Part shown: positions 35,353 to 49,320 of the stretch, piece after piece
Layout of the letters: each line of letters starts with the position of its first letter
Numbering within the stretch: the first letter of the stretch is position 1
From: Macrotrachela quadricornifera
Taxonomy: Eukaryota > Rotifera > Eurotatoria > Philodinida > Philodinidae
Assembly: GCA_022393335.1 (NCBI GenBank)
Contig: JAJEKB010001181.1
Coordinates: forward strand, 20,862 to 84,861
Direction: 5' to 3'
Length of the DNA stretch: 64,000 nt
Made by a program: the position numbers and the translations under genes
The notes under the pieces: generated by a model
Databases searched by the model: none
Told to the model about the DNA's origin: nothing
Seen by the model: only the letters and a program-made list of their open reading frames with translations

Positions 35353-38300
35353 ATGAAAATATTAAGTGGTTCACCACTGGCTGACAAATCGCAAACACCT
35401 GTAGTATCACTTGAATGGACGGAATGTTTAGATAAACGGTAAAAGATATTTTTATTAAAAACAAAAATACTTGGAATTCTTTTTTTTCTTCTATTAAAAA
35501 AATAAAAAAGACCAACGGATCGTACAAGTGATGATCTTGATATAATATTTTCAAAATTAAAAGATGTTAAAGCATTTGAAAAATTTCATCCATTACTTAT
35601 TCAACAACTTTGTTATTATAGTTATTTTGAAAATTTAGAAAAAGGTGTTACACGTATGGAATTTGTTCTCTTTTATTTTTGTGTTAATAAAACAAAATAA
35701 AATTTTTTTTTTTTTTTCTTTATTAAATAGTCTTTCGTACGGGTGATCTTGGTGCCAACTGGTTTGCTATTTTAAGTGGTAGTGTTGATGTTTGTGTTCC
35801 AACAGAAAATGGCAAAGTGAATAGAATTTCATTTAAATATTATAAAAAATAAAACTTTTCCTTTTTGTTTTGCTCTCATTAGGGTCATACACTCATTTGT
35901 ACATTAGAAGCAGGTGCTGCTTTTGGTGAATCAATTTTATATGATACACCTCGAAATGCTACTGTAATAACATCATCAACAGTAATGCTCTTAAGAGTTG
36001 AACAAAAAGATTTTAAAATTTTATGGGAGGTAAAAATTATTAATAGGATCATATTTATATATAATTTATATTATTGTTAGCGTAATAAACAATATATGCA
36101 TGGTGTTATAACTAGTCTTAGTCGATTAACTAATACATTAGGTAATAAATAAATACAAAAATTTAACTAAAAAACTTCTAATATATCTATAGATCCAAAA
36201 CGACGTGCATCGGAATTTGATCCATCATTACTTCCTCAAGTAGCAAGTTCGAAATTTTTTAAAGATGATCCAAGTTTGTATTAAATTTTTTATTTAATTA
36301 TATAATTTAAATATTTTTTTTTTCATTTTAATTCAGCACGAAATCCTGCTCTACCAATTGTACCTGTATATATATATAAATATTTATTTTCTTAAAAGAA
36401 AAAATTTTATTTTTATCTAGACTGCTTCTGTTCGAATTCAACATGCTGCTTATGTTTTACGAACATGTATACTCAGTAAAGCACAACAAATGATTCGTGA
36501 TCGTAAATATCATCTTAAAATGCATAAAAGTTGTTTAGTTGGATCAGAAATGGTTGATTGGCTTATTCATCAAAGTCCTCGTCAGTTGAATTTAAGATTT
36601 TTTTTTATTCTTAATTACCGTTTTATTATAGTAGTTCATTCGCGAAGTCAAGCAGTTGGTATGTGGCAAGCATTATTAGAAGAAGCAGCTATTGCACATG
36701 GTTTGAGAATAAAAAAATAATATCTTTTATTAATAAAAAATACAAAAATATTTCTTTTTTTTATATTTATTAGTTTCACAAGAACATTATTTTAAAGATA
36801 AATATTTATTTTATCGTTTTTCTGGTGATGAAAATGGAACATTAACAAGACCAAATAGTACAGAACAAAATCAATGTGAAGAACAATTAAATGATGTTAT
36901 TATTACTTTAGCACAAGTTGGACCTGATGCTATGCTTCGAATGATATTGAGAAAACCGTAATAAAATAAACAATTTTATTTTTTTTTTTATATTTTTTAA
37001 TATAATTTTATTTATTTAGACCACATGAACGAACAATTGATGATTTAGAAATAATCTATGATGAATTATTACATGTTAAAGCTCTTTCACATTTATCTTC
37101 ACTTGTTAAACGTGAATTAGCTGGTGTACTAATTTTTGAATCTCATCCATTTAAAGGCGAAATTTGTAAGCAAAAATTTCAAAAAAATAAAATAAAATTG
37201 TTTTTCGAATAAAAAAAATGATTTTTATATATTTAGTATTTAGTCAAAGTGATGAAGGAAAATCATGGTATATAATTTTAAAAGGTTCTGTTCAATGTAT
37301 TATTTATGGTAAAGGTATTGTTGGAACACTTCATGAAGGTGATGATTTTGGTAAATTAAGTTTAGTTAATAATTCTCCAAGGTTAATATAATAGATAAAA
37401 ATTATATATATATACATATTTTTAAAACAAAAATAATTCTTTTTTTTTTTTTTATTTAATATAGAACAGCAACAATTGTTTTAAATGAAGATAATACACA
37501 TTTTTTACGTGTTGATAAAGATGATTTTAATCGTATACTTCGTGATGTTGAAGCAAATACAATAAAATTAAAAGAATTTAATAAAGATGTTCTTATACTT
37601 GATAAACTTCCAATTAATGTTAAAACTGCTGATGGAACATATCAAGTTTGTTATAAGTATGTTCAACAAAAACTGAATAAATACTTTTTAATAATAAATA
37701 AATATATTCTTTCTTTCATATAAAGATATTCTGTTATGTCTGGTACAGCAGAAAAAATGCTTGAATATTTTCTTGAAACATATATTTGTGTTAATTATGA
37801 AGAAGGTGATACAAGTCTTGATGATTTTCTTTCAACTTATGTTGTTTTTATGCCAATAAATCAAATATGTGCAACATTATTTTCAATATATAAAGCTAAA
37901 CCAACACAATATATTGGTGAAAATATTGATTTAATATATCGAGAAAAAGTTAAAGTTATAAGATTTATATATGAATGGCAAGATTCATCAAGAGAAACAT
38001 TTTTTGAAGATTTAAAAATAAAAAATTTTTTTGATGTATAAAAAAATTTATTTTTGAATAAGAAAAACAAATTTATAAATATATTATTTTTATCTAGGAA
38101 TTAACTCATTTAATTCATATAGATGTTAAAGTTTATCCTCAACTTACCGATGAAATAAAATTACTTGAATCAACTATGGAAAATGATTCGTAAGAATTAT
38201 ATTCTTTTTATTTTTTTGTTTTTATTATAAATTTTTAAGAGAACATAAAGAAACACGTAAAAGTAAATTACCATGGAAACAACGAAATAGTATTGATAAA

Positions 38301-41300
38301 CCAAAAATGATACGACCATCAGACGAAGGTTTATATTTGATATAATATATGATTTTATTTTACTTTTAGTTTTTTTTTTCCTAATATATTTAGTTATATT
38401 CAAAGTTTATTGTGCTGATCATACGTATACAACAATGAAAATGAGAGTTGATACACAAGCTTCAAAAATTATTCGATTAGCAGCTGATAAATTAGGTTTA
38501 CGTTCTGATCAACCAGATGATTTAAAATTATGTGAAGTTAAATCTACTGGAGGTTTGTTTTATTTATTTAAAAAAATGTTTTTTTTATTTTTATTCTTAT
38601 TTTAGAAAGAATTTTATATAAAGAAAGTGATTTAAGTATTTCATATGGTTTATCATTGAATGGTCGATTATTTTTAGCACCTGGTGATCATCTTGATGCA
38701 TTAGTATGTAAACAAAAAAAAATGTTGAAATTTTATTTGTAGATGTATATAGATTAATTATTATAACTTAGAATTTGATTAAAAAAAAAAGATTATTCTT
38801 AACAATCATGCAACATTTAAAGAAAAAAAAATGTTAAGTTTATTTAATAGAAAATTATTTATTTTACAAGATTTTAAATATTTGATATTATTGCATATTT
38901 TAATCAAATGCTTTGATAATTTATTAAAAGAAGTATGGATTATCCATTTTGAATGACTTTTAAAAAGGTTGTAGAGTTAATAATAAAACATATCATATTC
39001 CGTCTAGATACAGAGACTGATATATAAATTTTTTATTAAATGAAAAGGAAAACTTTATAAATAGCTTGAGTACGATTAGATTAAATTCTTAGCTCTAATA
39101 TTTCTTTGATAAAGTCATCTCATAAAATTATTATAGTAATATAATCATAGACTAAATAAAAAACTTTACTAAATGTCAACTCCTACACATATGTTCACTT
39201 TACAACTCTATAATTTTTCTAAAAGACATCCGATTGATACTTCAAACTTTTTCCTTGACAAACTGTCAAGCATTGTGATAGAAATATGTAATACATATAT
39301 GATCACATTGAACTAATTTTTGGCATGCATTTAATGCAATACCTAAAAATATAGCAATCTATATCTAAATATAGCAATCCATATCTAAATTAATACAGTA
39401 GTATCTATTTCGACGAAAGAATACATATAAAAAATTGTCTAATCTAATTTTTTAATTAAACATCTTTTAAATCAATAAAATTCCTGAATTAAAAAATGTT
39501 CTATCTTTTAATTTAATATATTATCACTTTTAACAAATCACTATCAATCAATTTATCGAATTGTCTGATTAATTTGAGCGTAATCTATAATTGATTAGTA
39601 TTTATCAATTAATAGAAAGAGTATACATGAGCTAGAAATGACGATAAGTGATAAGAAAAAAGATAGTTTAAAAAATATAAAAATATACGGAATGTGAATT
39701 TTTAAATGAAAGTAGAAATTGGACAATAAGTACATGTACTTGTTCAGCTTATTTAAAGTATCATATTTGGAAACACATTATAGGCTTAGCAGCACGATAC
39801 AAACTATGCAGCATTCCATTGGAAGAGGTACTTCTTCAGATCAACGACACCACGGATGCCGCACCATTTGATACCCTCACCCTCACTTTGATGTGCGGTA
39901 TAAATTAAACCAATCGTGAGTGAGGTGTCTTTGATTTGGAGAAGAACCATTGTATCTGTATTTTTTTCTATTACGTTAATAATTCATTAGATATGACTTT
40001 GTGTTGTTAGGTAGTGTTACTTAATAAATTAGATATAAATAAATTTTAAAATCAGATATACTATGTTTTTAATTAGATATAAATTCATCCTACATTAGAT
40101 ATAAATTTTTTTTTAAATTAGATACAAATTGCTATATTTTTAGGTATTAGTTTATATTTACCCCCTAATTTTTATGTCTTCATTTTTAATAATCTTTTAT
40201 TAATTATACAGGATTTAAAAATATGAAACAAATATAGTTTTGTAAAGCAAAAAATTCTTTTTGTATTAAATGAGCTTAAAAGAAAATCTTCAATATAATA
40301 AGAAATGTCATTGAAGAAGAAAATATGTTCTTAACAATATTACTAGATTTATAAACTAAATTAATTCGAATTTAGGTACCTTTACCTGAACAAGAAGGTC
40401 CACAACGTGGTACATGGCAAAAATTAGAAATGTTTGGTTCAAAAGAACTTGCTTATGCTATTACAATGCATGATTATGAATTATTTATGGCTATTAATCA
40501 AGTAGATTCAAATAAATTATTTATTCAGAAAAAAAAAAGTATTAATTTTATTTTTTATAGCATGAACTTCTTTATCAAGTATTTGGAAGATATAAATATG
40601 GAAAAATAACAGCAAATTTAGATACATTTATGAGACGATTTAATGAAATTCAATATTGGATTGTAACAGAAATATGTTTAACACCAAGTCCTGGTAAACG
40701 TGTACAACTTTTACGAAAATTTATTAAACTTGCATCTTAGTAAATTGAAAATAATTTAATAAAATAAACAAAAGAAAAATTATTTTTGATTTTAATTAGT
40801 TGTAAAGAATATCGAAATCTTAATTCATTTTTTGCTATTGTTATGGGTCTTAGTAATATTGCTGTTAGTCGATTATCTCTTACTTGGGAAGTAAGTAAAT
40901 CAATTAAATAATTATTTTTTATTGAAAAAATAATATATATATATATATATAATAGAGATTACCAAGTAAAATTAAACGTATGTTTTCGGAATTTGAAACA
41001 CTAATGGATCCATCACGTAATCATAGAGTTTATCGTTCGACATTAACAAAATTAACACCACCAATTATACTTTTTATGCCACTTTTACTTAAAGGTTTAT
41101 ATTTTTACAAATATATATGAATTATCTTTTTTTTTTCATTTTTATTTAGATTTAACTTTTATTCATGAAGGCAATAAAACTTATTTAATTGAAGGTTTAG
41201 TTAATTTTGAAAAAATGGTTATAACTTGAATTTTTTTAATTTATATAATTTATTTTGCTTTTTTAATTTAGAAAATGTTATCACATACTATGCGTACATT

Positions 41301-41688
41301 AAAAATATGCCGTAGTCAAACATTACGTGAGTTATCAAATATTTTACGTTAGAGATGTCCTTAGTGGCGGCAGTAATAGTATCAGTACATTATCAGCTGC
41401 TATAAGTATCTATGAATTTGTCACTAACGATTCTTCTCCCCTATTCACGGAAGAAGCTTTCAAGATTTCATACATTTAGTAAAATTAATTATATTTTATT
41501 TTAATAGAATTACAAGTACCACAAGGTGCAAAAAACCTTTCTGAAATTCAAGAATATGTTCGGTATATATAGATATTTAAATATAATATTAAAATTTTAC
41601 CTTTTTTTTTTCAAGTGAAATGAATGTTATTGATAATCAACGTATTCTAAATCAATTATCCAATAAATTAGAACCACGACAAACATAA
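35353..41688 (+). CDS. RAPGEF4: EPAC2 / Rap guanine nucleotide exchange factor 4
   Basis: cAMP-activated exchange factor for Rap GTPases. I model 26 exons from ATG 35353 to TAA 41686-41688; exon lengths sum to 1020 aa plus stop (human RAPGEF4 about 1011). Domain order is as in EPAC2. First is a cyclic-nucleotide domain with [14 protein letters not shown] (exons 2-5). Next is DEP ([27 protein letters not shown]; exons 8-10). The second cyclic-nucleotide domain has [13 protein letters not shown] and SPRTATIV (exons 11-13). Then come the Ras exchange motif ([19 protein letters not shown], exon 14), an RA-like region ([12 protein letters not shown], exon 17) and the CDC25 catalytic domain (exons 19-26: [42 protein letters not shown]). 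The N-terminal cAMP domain separates it from EPAC1. One 1672-bp intron (38704-40375) holds repeats. The DEP exon junction 36580/36632 is chosen to restore [11 protein letters not shown]. Confidence 0.96.
39345..39390. repeat. Short tandem repeat in EPAC intron
   Basis: Two near-identical ~20-base units (ATATAGCAATC, then CATATCTAAAT or TATATCTAAAT) stand in tandem. Further downstream, TTAGATATAAAT recurs several times between 40030 and 40130. Confidence 0.6.
39827..39948. repeat. Imperfect inverted repeat (MITE-like) in EPAC intron
   Basis: The left 25 bases at 39827-39851 and the inverse of 39924-39948 agree at 21 of 25 positions (both read GGT, CTTCT, ATCAA, GACACC in order). Inner blocks CCTCACCCTCAC and GTGAGTGAGG also pair. 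GC content is clearly above the surrounding intron. Confidence 0.6.
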
Positions 41689-42525
41689 ATTTTTTATAAC
41701 AAAAATCTCAACATATATGTGATTTTTTTTTGAAAACATATCAAAATGTAATATTTTAATTTTCTAATATCGAAATTTTTAAAGAAGGCAAATGTAAAAA
41801 AAACCTTAGAAGTTTTGAACAAAAAGTCGTAGTAATCTATGATTTTCATCATTCAATGGAAGACAATACCGAACACAAGCATATAAAAATGATCATATTC
41901 GTGTTTCTGCAAGAAAAAACATGTTTTTCTCGTACAGTTTATTTGATCCTATTTCCTATTTATAAAATTAACTGAATAAAAATTTTACAAATATAAACAA
42001 AACGGTTATTCTACATTCTCTTCTATTGAGTTACTATAACTTTCCGTTCAAAAGTTATAAGACTTTTATTTTCAGCTATCTTCTTTTAAAAACTTCGATA
42101 GTAATTTCGATTATAAATATTTTTTTTGTTCTTCTTTGTATTGTATTTTATCAGGAAAATAATAAATACAAATTTATATTAAAAAATATTTTTTATTTAA
42201 ATTCCAATCTTAATATATATTTATTTGTTCGTATGATAATCTATTTCTTTTGATCAATATATATAAATAAATGAAAGAAATACAAGAAAAGAAAGTTCAC
42301 TATTTCGATATATGTTATAGTTTATTTTCTTTATATCAAATGATCATATTGTTATATAAACAAAACTACTCTTTTGTCATCAATAATTTGTTTATTGATA
42401 TTAACATATGATCAATATTCAATTGGAATCGGAAGAAAAAATCTTGCGCGAACTTTTGTCAATATATAATTAAAGCGCTTTTTATTCTTGATTATAATGA
42501 AACATATCTGATTAAACAGATAACA
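41689..42525. other. Intergenic, EPAC 3' end to RFX 5' end
   Basis: 837 bp with no gene seen; the frame at 42026-42253 is hydrophobic by AT composition only. It should hold the EPAC 3' UTR and RFX promoter. Confidence 0.55.
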
Positions 42526-45031
42526 ATGTCAAGTGATCAATTAATTGAACGATGGTGTAAAGATCATGCAACACGTATGTATAGGAAGTATTATTATTTT
42601 TTTTTTAAATAAAAGTTTAAATTTTGATATATATGTATATATAAATAGCTGCTACTGTTCAATGGCTTGTAGATAATTTTGAACCAGCTGAAGGTAGTTC
42701 AATACGTCGTTCAATATTATATAATTTTTATCTTGAACATTGTCTTGGTCTTAAAGTTGAACCACTTAATCCAGCTAGTTTTGGAAAATTAATTCATTCA
42801 GTTTTTCTTGGTTTAAAAACTCGTCGACTAGGCACTCGGTAATTATTTAAAACAAAAAAAATGACAAAATATTTTTATTATTTTATTTTAAATAAAAGAG
42901 GTAATTCAAAATATCATTATTATGGTATACAAGTTAAATCATCATCATCATTAATGAAACAAATGTCATTTGATGATGATTTATTACTTTTATCTACTAC
43001 ACATAATGATTTTGATAATCAATTAATTAATTTAAAAATGTCACCAAATGAATATATTTTTTCATATGATACATTATTAATATCAAATGATTTACCATCG
43101 GAGATAACAATTGATGATATAAAAAATTTTCAAAAAATTCATGAAGATTATTCAATAAAACTTTATCAAGCTTTTTTAAAATTTCAATATGATTTTATTG
43201 AAAAATTAATTCAACAATTTTGGTCATTTACTAATATTCATATAACACAAACAAATGATTTTATAAATAATGGTATAAACAAAAAAAAAATGTTTTTTTT
43301 TTGGAATAAATACTTTTTTATTTTATTTAAGATCCAATGATAGTTTCTAAATTTAATCGTATATGTACATTACCATTTATTCTTGATCAATTTCGTTTAT
43401 TTTATTCGAAATTTTATCAAACAATTATTGATAATTACTTTCCTGATGTTCTTACATCTTTAACACAAATATCAATTGTATGTTTAATTATTTTTTTAAG
43501 AAATATTATCTAAATGAAATGTTGAAGTCTAGAGAAAGAGGTGACGATCATGGTTCAGAAGTAATTTATTAAGTTTACTTGTGGCAATATAACCCCTAAT
43601 TTCTTGTTTTTGCCGACGAAAAGAGAAAAAAAAGTCTCGTGAAGAGGTGTTAGTTGCTAATTGTCACTATTGAATCTGATCGCCTTTGATTAAAATATTT
43701 TAAACTTGAATTCGAATCGTACTCGAAGGACATATGAAATACCTTTTTTTTTCTTGAATAATTCAATTTGATAGGTAGTTTAATCGACACTGTTTTCATG
43801 AAATTCTGATAGTATTCCTACAATAATTGAGTTATAAATGACTCTATCTCTTTGTGAGAGTTCATCGATGTACAAATTTTTTGGATTCGAACTCGTACAG
43901 ACTCACAAATACAAAATCTACCATTAAAATGAAAAATGAGGGTTAAATTATCAAAAGTTTTTTTTTCAAACGATTATTCCACCATACATAAGATTCTTCA
44001 TCATTGTTTGCTCTTCCACAGTCCATTACAGATATATTAATGATACTGATGCTTATCATAGGTTATGACAGCTATATCAGAAAAATCGGAGTCTGGTACA
44101 AGACACATTTGTATTGTCTTTATTTTAAACATAACAGTTGATAGAAAGTGAGAACTGTAGTAAATGTGAATAAATTCAATTATTTTATTATTTAAATACA
44201 TAGGAAACAATTCGTATAATAGCAAATAATATATCATATTGGTTAAAAGATGCAATTGAACATTTAAATAATCCATTAAAATCTATACTTATTCAATATA
44301 CTCAAGCATTTAGTTCAATATTATTACGTTATACATGTTTAAATCACTTATCATTAACAATTCAAACAATATTTTTTCAATCATCACGTTTAATATCAAT
44401 GTCAAATGATTTAACATTAATAAATTTTTCTGATTTACATGAACAAATAAATTGGTTAATTGAATGTGATTTAAATTTATTTATTAAAATTGAACAATGT
44501 TTTAAAAATTTATTTCAATGTCAAACAATATTAACTATAAATAATTGGATTATATTTATAAATACATTATTAGATGATTATTTAATACAATATAATAATA
44601 ATACAAAAGAATATATATATCATGCTCGACAATTTTTATTAAAAACAAATTTTTATTGTTCATTAATATTACGTGAATTAACATTACATTATGGTACATC
44701 AATTGGTTCATTTCACTTATTAAAATTATTTATTGAAGCATATCTTTATTATCGTATTGAACAAAAAATATCATTTTATTTAAATCAATCTATAATTAAT
44801 CTTATTATTGATAATAAATTAATTAAACAACAAGATAAAGATTTATTTAATGATGATGATATTGATGATGATTTTGAAAGTATATCAGATGATTTTAATG
44901 ATCATAATAATATATTTAAACCATTATCACCTGTACAAATAGATGATTTTATTTTACCTAATGAAAATATAACAAATTCATTTTCATATATATTTCAAGA
45001 TTTACAACCATTATCAAATGAAATATTTTAA
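42526..45031 (+). CDS. RFX-family winged-helix transcription factor
   Basis: DNA-binding regulator of the RFX1/2/3 group, which binds X-box promoters and controls ciliary genes in animals. Five exons: 42526-42574, 42649-42838, 42899-43272, 43332-43477 and 44204-45031, giving 528 aa. Residues about 17-93 are an intact RFX winged helix: TVQWLVDNFEPAEGSSI, FGKLIHSVFLGLKTRRLGT and RGNSKYHYYGIQVK. The rest is helical (EDYSIKLYQAFLKFQYDFIEKL, LILRELTLHYGTSIGSFHLL), as in the B/C and dimerisation regions. The C-terminus is an acidic Asp tract. Compared with vertebrate RFX1-3, the activation domain before the DNA-binding domain is absent: the DBD starts at about residue 17. Further 5' exons are possible but none was found. 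A 726-bp intron separates exons 4 and 5. Confidence 0.92.
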
Positions 45032-46445
45032 ATAATAAATAAATAGGACAGATAATTTATTTTTTGAAATATGTTATTCTTTACTCATCTGTTTCTCATC
45101 AAATGAATTTCGTTTTTTTTTTTCTTTTTCTCTTCCATTGTATAAGTCAATTAAACTTATGATCGATGAGTATTATTACATTTTAATATTGAACTTATCA
45201 TTCATGATATCACATCAATATGTCAAGAATGATCATTATCATCATTTTCGAATATGAACTAGTAAATAAAATCCATATATATAAGTCACATTCACAGCAT
45301 GTTAGTTTGAGATATTTTTTGTTCTATGTACGTATGTGTTATATTGGAATCGTAATGACCTTTCATATAGACATTTCATATGTTAACTCAATCGATAGAT
45401 TATTAATTGTTCAGTATAATAATATGTATTGATAATCTGAGATGAGTAACAATTTGCACGTCTCACATCTGCAGATCATTGTTGTTGCTGCTGTTTTTAT
45501 TGGTTATGTCTTATGTTTATATTATTGTTCTTTCGTATATATGCAAGAAAACGTACGTATATACGTACGTCTATACTCAAATGTCGAATCATCTTGCTTT
45601 TCTCCTCCCGGCTAGATAAACAAGTGCAGTTAGCACTAATTCATACTTATTCTTCAAGCATTTCAATTGACTTATCTCTTCTTTTTCTATTTCAAATCTG
45701 TTTTTTCGATTGAACATCATCATCAGCTGTCGACACATGAAGTCGTCCATAGAGACTCGTTTATTGTATATGAATATATAGTAGAATGATGATATCATCA
45801 AGATTTGATAAGAATTCGACAAGTTAATGTTGTCGTTTTCAAATATAGTTAAATAAAACAGAAAGAATACGATCGAATAACAATCTTATCATTCATCTAC
45901 TCATCGCTTCACTAATAATTTAACAAATAAAGTATTCCCTAATGCAAAATTCTGATTTAAAAAAAAAAGAAAGTTTTCTTATCAAATACATAAAGATAGC
46001 AATTGTATATTACACCATCAACATTTCAAAATGAAGTTTATTTTTCTATTCATTAATATTTCATAATCAATCTTAAATTTAATAGTTTAAATTCAATTGA
46101 AAAATTCTATTTTATATAAAAAAAATATTCATATTTAGATAATATAAGAATAAAATGAGAATGAAATAAATCTATTTATAATATATTTTCTTATAATTAT
46201 AACATTCTCATTTTTGATTTTTTTACTCAGTATGATGTAAATGAAGAAAAAAACTTACAAAAGAAATTCTTTAGATCATCATTCGTCAAAGAAAAAACAA
46301 CAACAACAACAAGATAAGACAAAAGAAGAACAACATTATGATGAGAGAAAGCTATAATAATTAAAAAAACTGATAGATGAAAAAAGAAATTCACATCCTG
46401 TGGTGAGTTGATTATATATATATATGTATATATACACACATTTTG
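45032..46445. other. Intergenic region between convergent RFX and twist
   Basis: 1.4 kb between two converging 3' ends; no exon seen. Short frames at 45220-45432, 45513-45713, 45589-45822 and 46227-46439 have no recognisable content. Confidence 0.55.
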
Positions 46446-46948
46446 TTAGTTTTCTTGATAATCATCAGGAGAAAATGGTCCATTATCAATTGATGTTTGT
46501 TGTTCATTACTTGTATTACCATTAGTAGACCAAGCACCTTCCATACGCCATACACTAAATGCATAACTTAATGTACGTTCATTTTGTTGTTGTGGTTGTT
46601 GTTGTTGTTGTGAAGGTGATGATGATAATGATTCTGTATCAAGTGTATGATGTTGTTGCTGTTGCTGTTGTTGTTGTTGTTGCTGTTGAATCTGTGATGT
46701 TGAAGTTTGTTGTGTTGATATTAAATTTGATGATGATGCAGGTTGTTCATCTGTGCGTAAAATTTGATAAAGAAAATCAATATAACGTGTTGCTAATTTT
46801 AATGTTTGGATTTTTGATAATTTATCCGATGGTAATGTTGGTATAATAAGACGAAGATGTGCAAAAGCATCATTTAATGATTGTGTACGTTGTCTTTCAC
46901 GTACATTAGCAATAGCACGTTGATTTTGTACATCATCTTGTGACATTA

Positions 46949-46980
<32 letters not shown>

Positions 46981-47342
46981 CGGCGTTTTTTTGATGATAA
47001 ACGACGTGATGATGTTGATGGATATGGTTGACCATTTAATCGACGTGATAAACGTGCTGTACGACGTGTACGTCGTTGATGATTTGTATTATTATTTGAA
47101 TTTTCTATTAAATGATTTTCATTATTTAAATTATTTGTTGTTACATCAAGATAATTTTCATCAATATGCATAGGTGTTGATGGCGAACTTAAACTTGAAT
47201 CACTTCCAATACTATTCATTGATGTTATTGGATAGATTGTTAAAGGATATTGTTGATTATTTGATGATGTATATTCATTTTTAATAAATGTATTTAAAAA
47301 TGTTTGATGTTGAAGAAGTGTTGATGATGAATTAGAATCCAT
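46446..47342 (-). CDS. twist: Twist bHLH transcription factor
   Basis: Mesoderm/EMT bHLH regulator, intronless, 298 aa from the ATG at 47342 (MDSNSSS). A longer frame to an ATG at 47372 adds ten residues (a Cys-rich, unlikely N-terminus). A basic region and helix-loop-helix lie at about residues 140-196: [40 protein letters not shown]. Near the C-terminus (about 259-272) is the Twist-specific WR box, [14 protein letters not shown], which makes the call certain. Basic Arg-rich clusters ([13 protein letters not shown]) before the bHLH fit nuclear localisation. There are three poly-Gln tracts: before the bHLH, after it and before the WR box. Partners are expected to be E-proteins. No intron, as in many twist genes. 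Confidence 0.96.
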
Positions 47343-49320
47343 ATAGACAAAATAACAACAACACACATGCACAACTTATTTTATTTTAATAACTAAAAGC
47401 ATAAAAAAAAAATTTTTTTTGATTAAATTTAATTATTATCACTTCTGTCTACTATTATTATTATTATTATTTATTCTGATAATCTTAGTCGCTAATTGAA
47501 AACATATCATTGAGTATATAGTATGATCCCCGAGAGTTTTGCTTTCTTTATTCTTTTCACTTGCCTGTATGTATTTGTTATTTGCTTGTCAGATGTAAAC
47601 GATTAGGTTCATCTGGTTAGCATCTTGTATAAAGATCTTCTCGTTTTTTTTTTATGTTATTGGAACAAGCCTGGTGAGTGTAGAGAGACAAATACAATAC
47701 AAGTATAACCCAGTAGTTGTTTCGCACACGTCTTCAATTAGATATGCAATATGGATGCTTTTTTTTTTACTTAGATGAGAGAAGTTTTTTATTCTCTTTC
47801 TTTTTCTTTTCTTTATCGTATTGATTTTTCATTGGTCAATTGTTTATCTGTAATAAGAAAAAAAAAAGGCATTATATGTCTTGGATGAGGATTACTAGAA
47901 CATCGATATAGAAATTAATGTACGAAAGAAGAATGAAGAATATTCTATTGGTGCGTCTATGAAATTCTTTTCTTTTTGATTAGCCAATCTAGATATGATT
48001 AGTAATAAAAGAGAATGAGAGAAATATTACATATTGTCCTAAAGATAGAACAATAATATCACTTGTATTTAAGAATTAACAAAAAAAAGAAAAAGAAATT
48101 TCGATATATAATAAAAAATTTTGTCATTTTTTCTTGATCAATGTTATCATTTATTACATTGATTTATATACAAAACTCAACATATCTTATTAACACAGTT
48201 TGTAGTACCATTTATTTCTTTCATCTACAATATATACATACATTTGTTGTCCATGTGCGTATATTTAAGTAAGCTAAGACGATGACATTAATATATTTTA
48301 TATGTATAATGAAAAGAAATTCTTTTATCTTGGCTTTTTCTTTTTCTTTACAAGATTTATATGTGAAATAATCATGAAAGATTCATTATTTTTGTTATTT
48401 GTAGAAAAGAAATGAAAATTGAGAAGATAATAGTGAATTTTTATTATTTGTTGCAATTAATGGACAATGGATATCAAGAGAAATAGATAACATTTTTATT
48501 TTCTAGAATATAAAGAGGTAGAAGAAAATATTGTATGATTTACTATCTATCTAGTAAGAATAGACAATGATATTTTTATGTACATTTTTTTTTTGTTATC
48601 GAATTAATATATTTTATTTATTCATTCTTAACTGATATGAGTTAAACTACAACGAAAAGAAGTAGATTAAAAGAAATTTTTAATTTCTTTTGCTTAATTC
48701 TTCACTAATAAATGTTTTAATAATTTTATCCGGAAAAATTATGCATAATATATCATTAGTGTATTAGAAAGAATCTAATCAATATAAATAGCATTGATTT
48801 TCTTTCTTTTTATTCCAATTCAATTCTTTAATGAAATGAGAACTAATCGTAGCATTAGCCTACCATCACCAAAAAAATCTTCAGACATCATTGACTTTTT
48901 TTTACTGATTACATCGCTAGTTTACCCAAGCGAAATATATTTTCTTATTGATTCCATGGTTATAGTATATATATCGAATTAATTCTATATAAATAATCAA
49001 GAATATATAATGAAAGGATAATTTTCCTAAGGTCTTTTTTTTTTCTCTGTAATTTTCTTGTAAGATATCGATGAGTTGAATATAATATTTTCAGTTAATA
49101 AGTTTCCGGTTTTTTTTTCAGTATGATTTTTAGAACTTTTATCAAGAGTATGTCGTATTATTTAAAAATATGTAAAATTGAATTTTATTAAATCACACAC
49201 CTTTCTTCTTTTTTTTTTATAAAAGATAATTGAAAAAATATTTAAAAAAAAACAATTTAACACTAGAGAGAATACAACATAAATATACTCTGAGATTTAT
49301 GAAATAATAATTTAATTCAT
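47343..49320. other. Gene-free region upstream of twist
   Basis: 2 kb containing the twist promoter side and, at the far end, the 3' UTR of the carboxypeptidase gene. I see nothing else; the frame at 48794-48982 is not convincing. Confidence 0.55.

Noticed and set aside
42861..43340. Separate 159-aa protein in the RFX locus
   Set aside because: The frame is RFX exon 3 plus intron; GNSKYHYYG is the end of the RFX DNA-binding domain.
46559..47173. Plus-strand Val-rich frames
   Set aside because: Antisense shadows of the poly-Gln tracts in twist.
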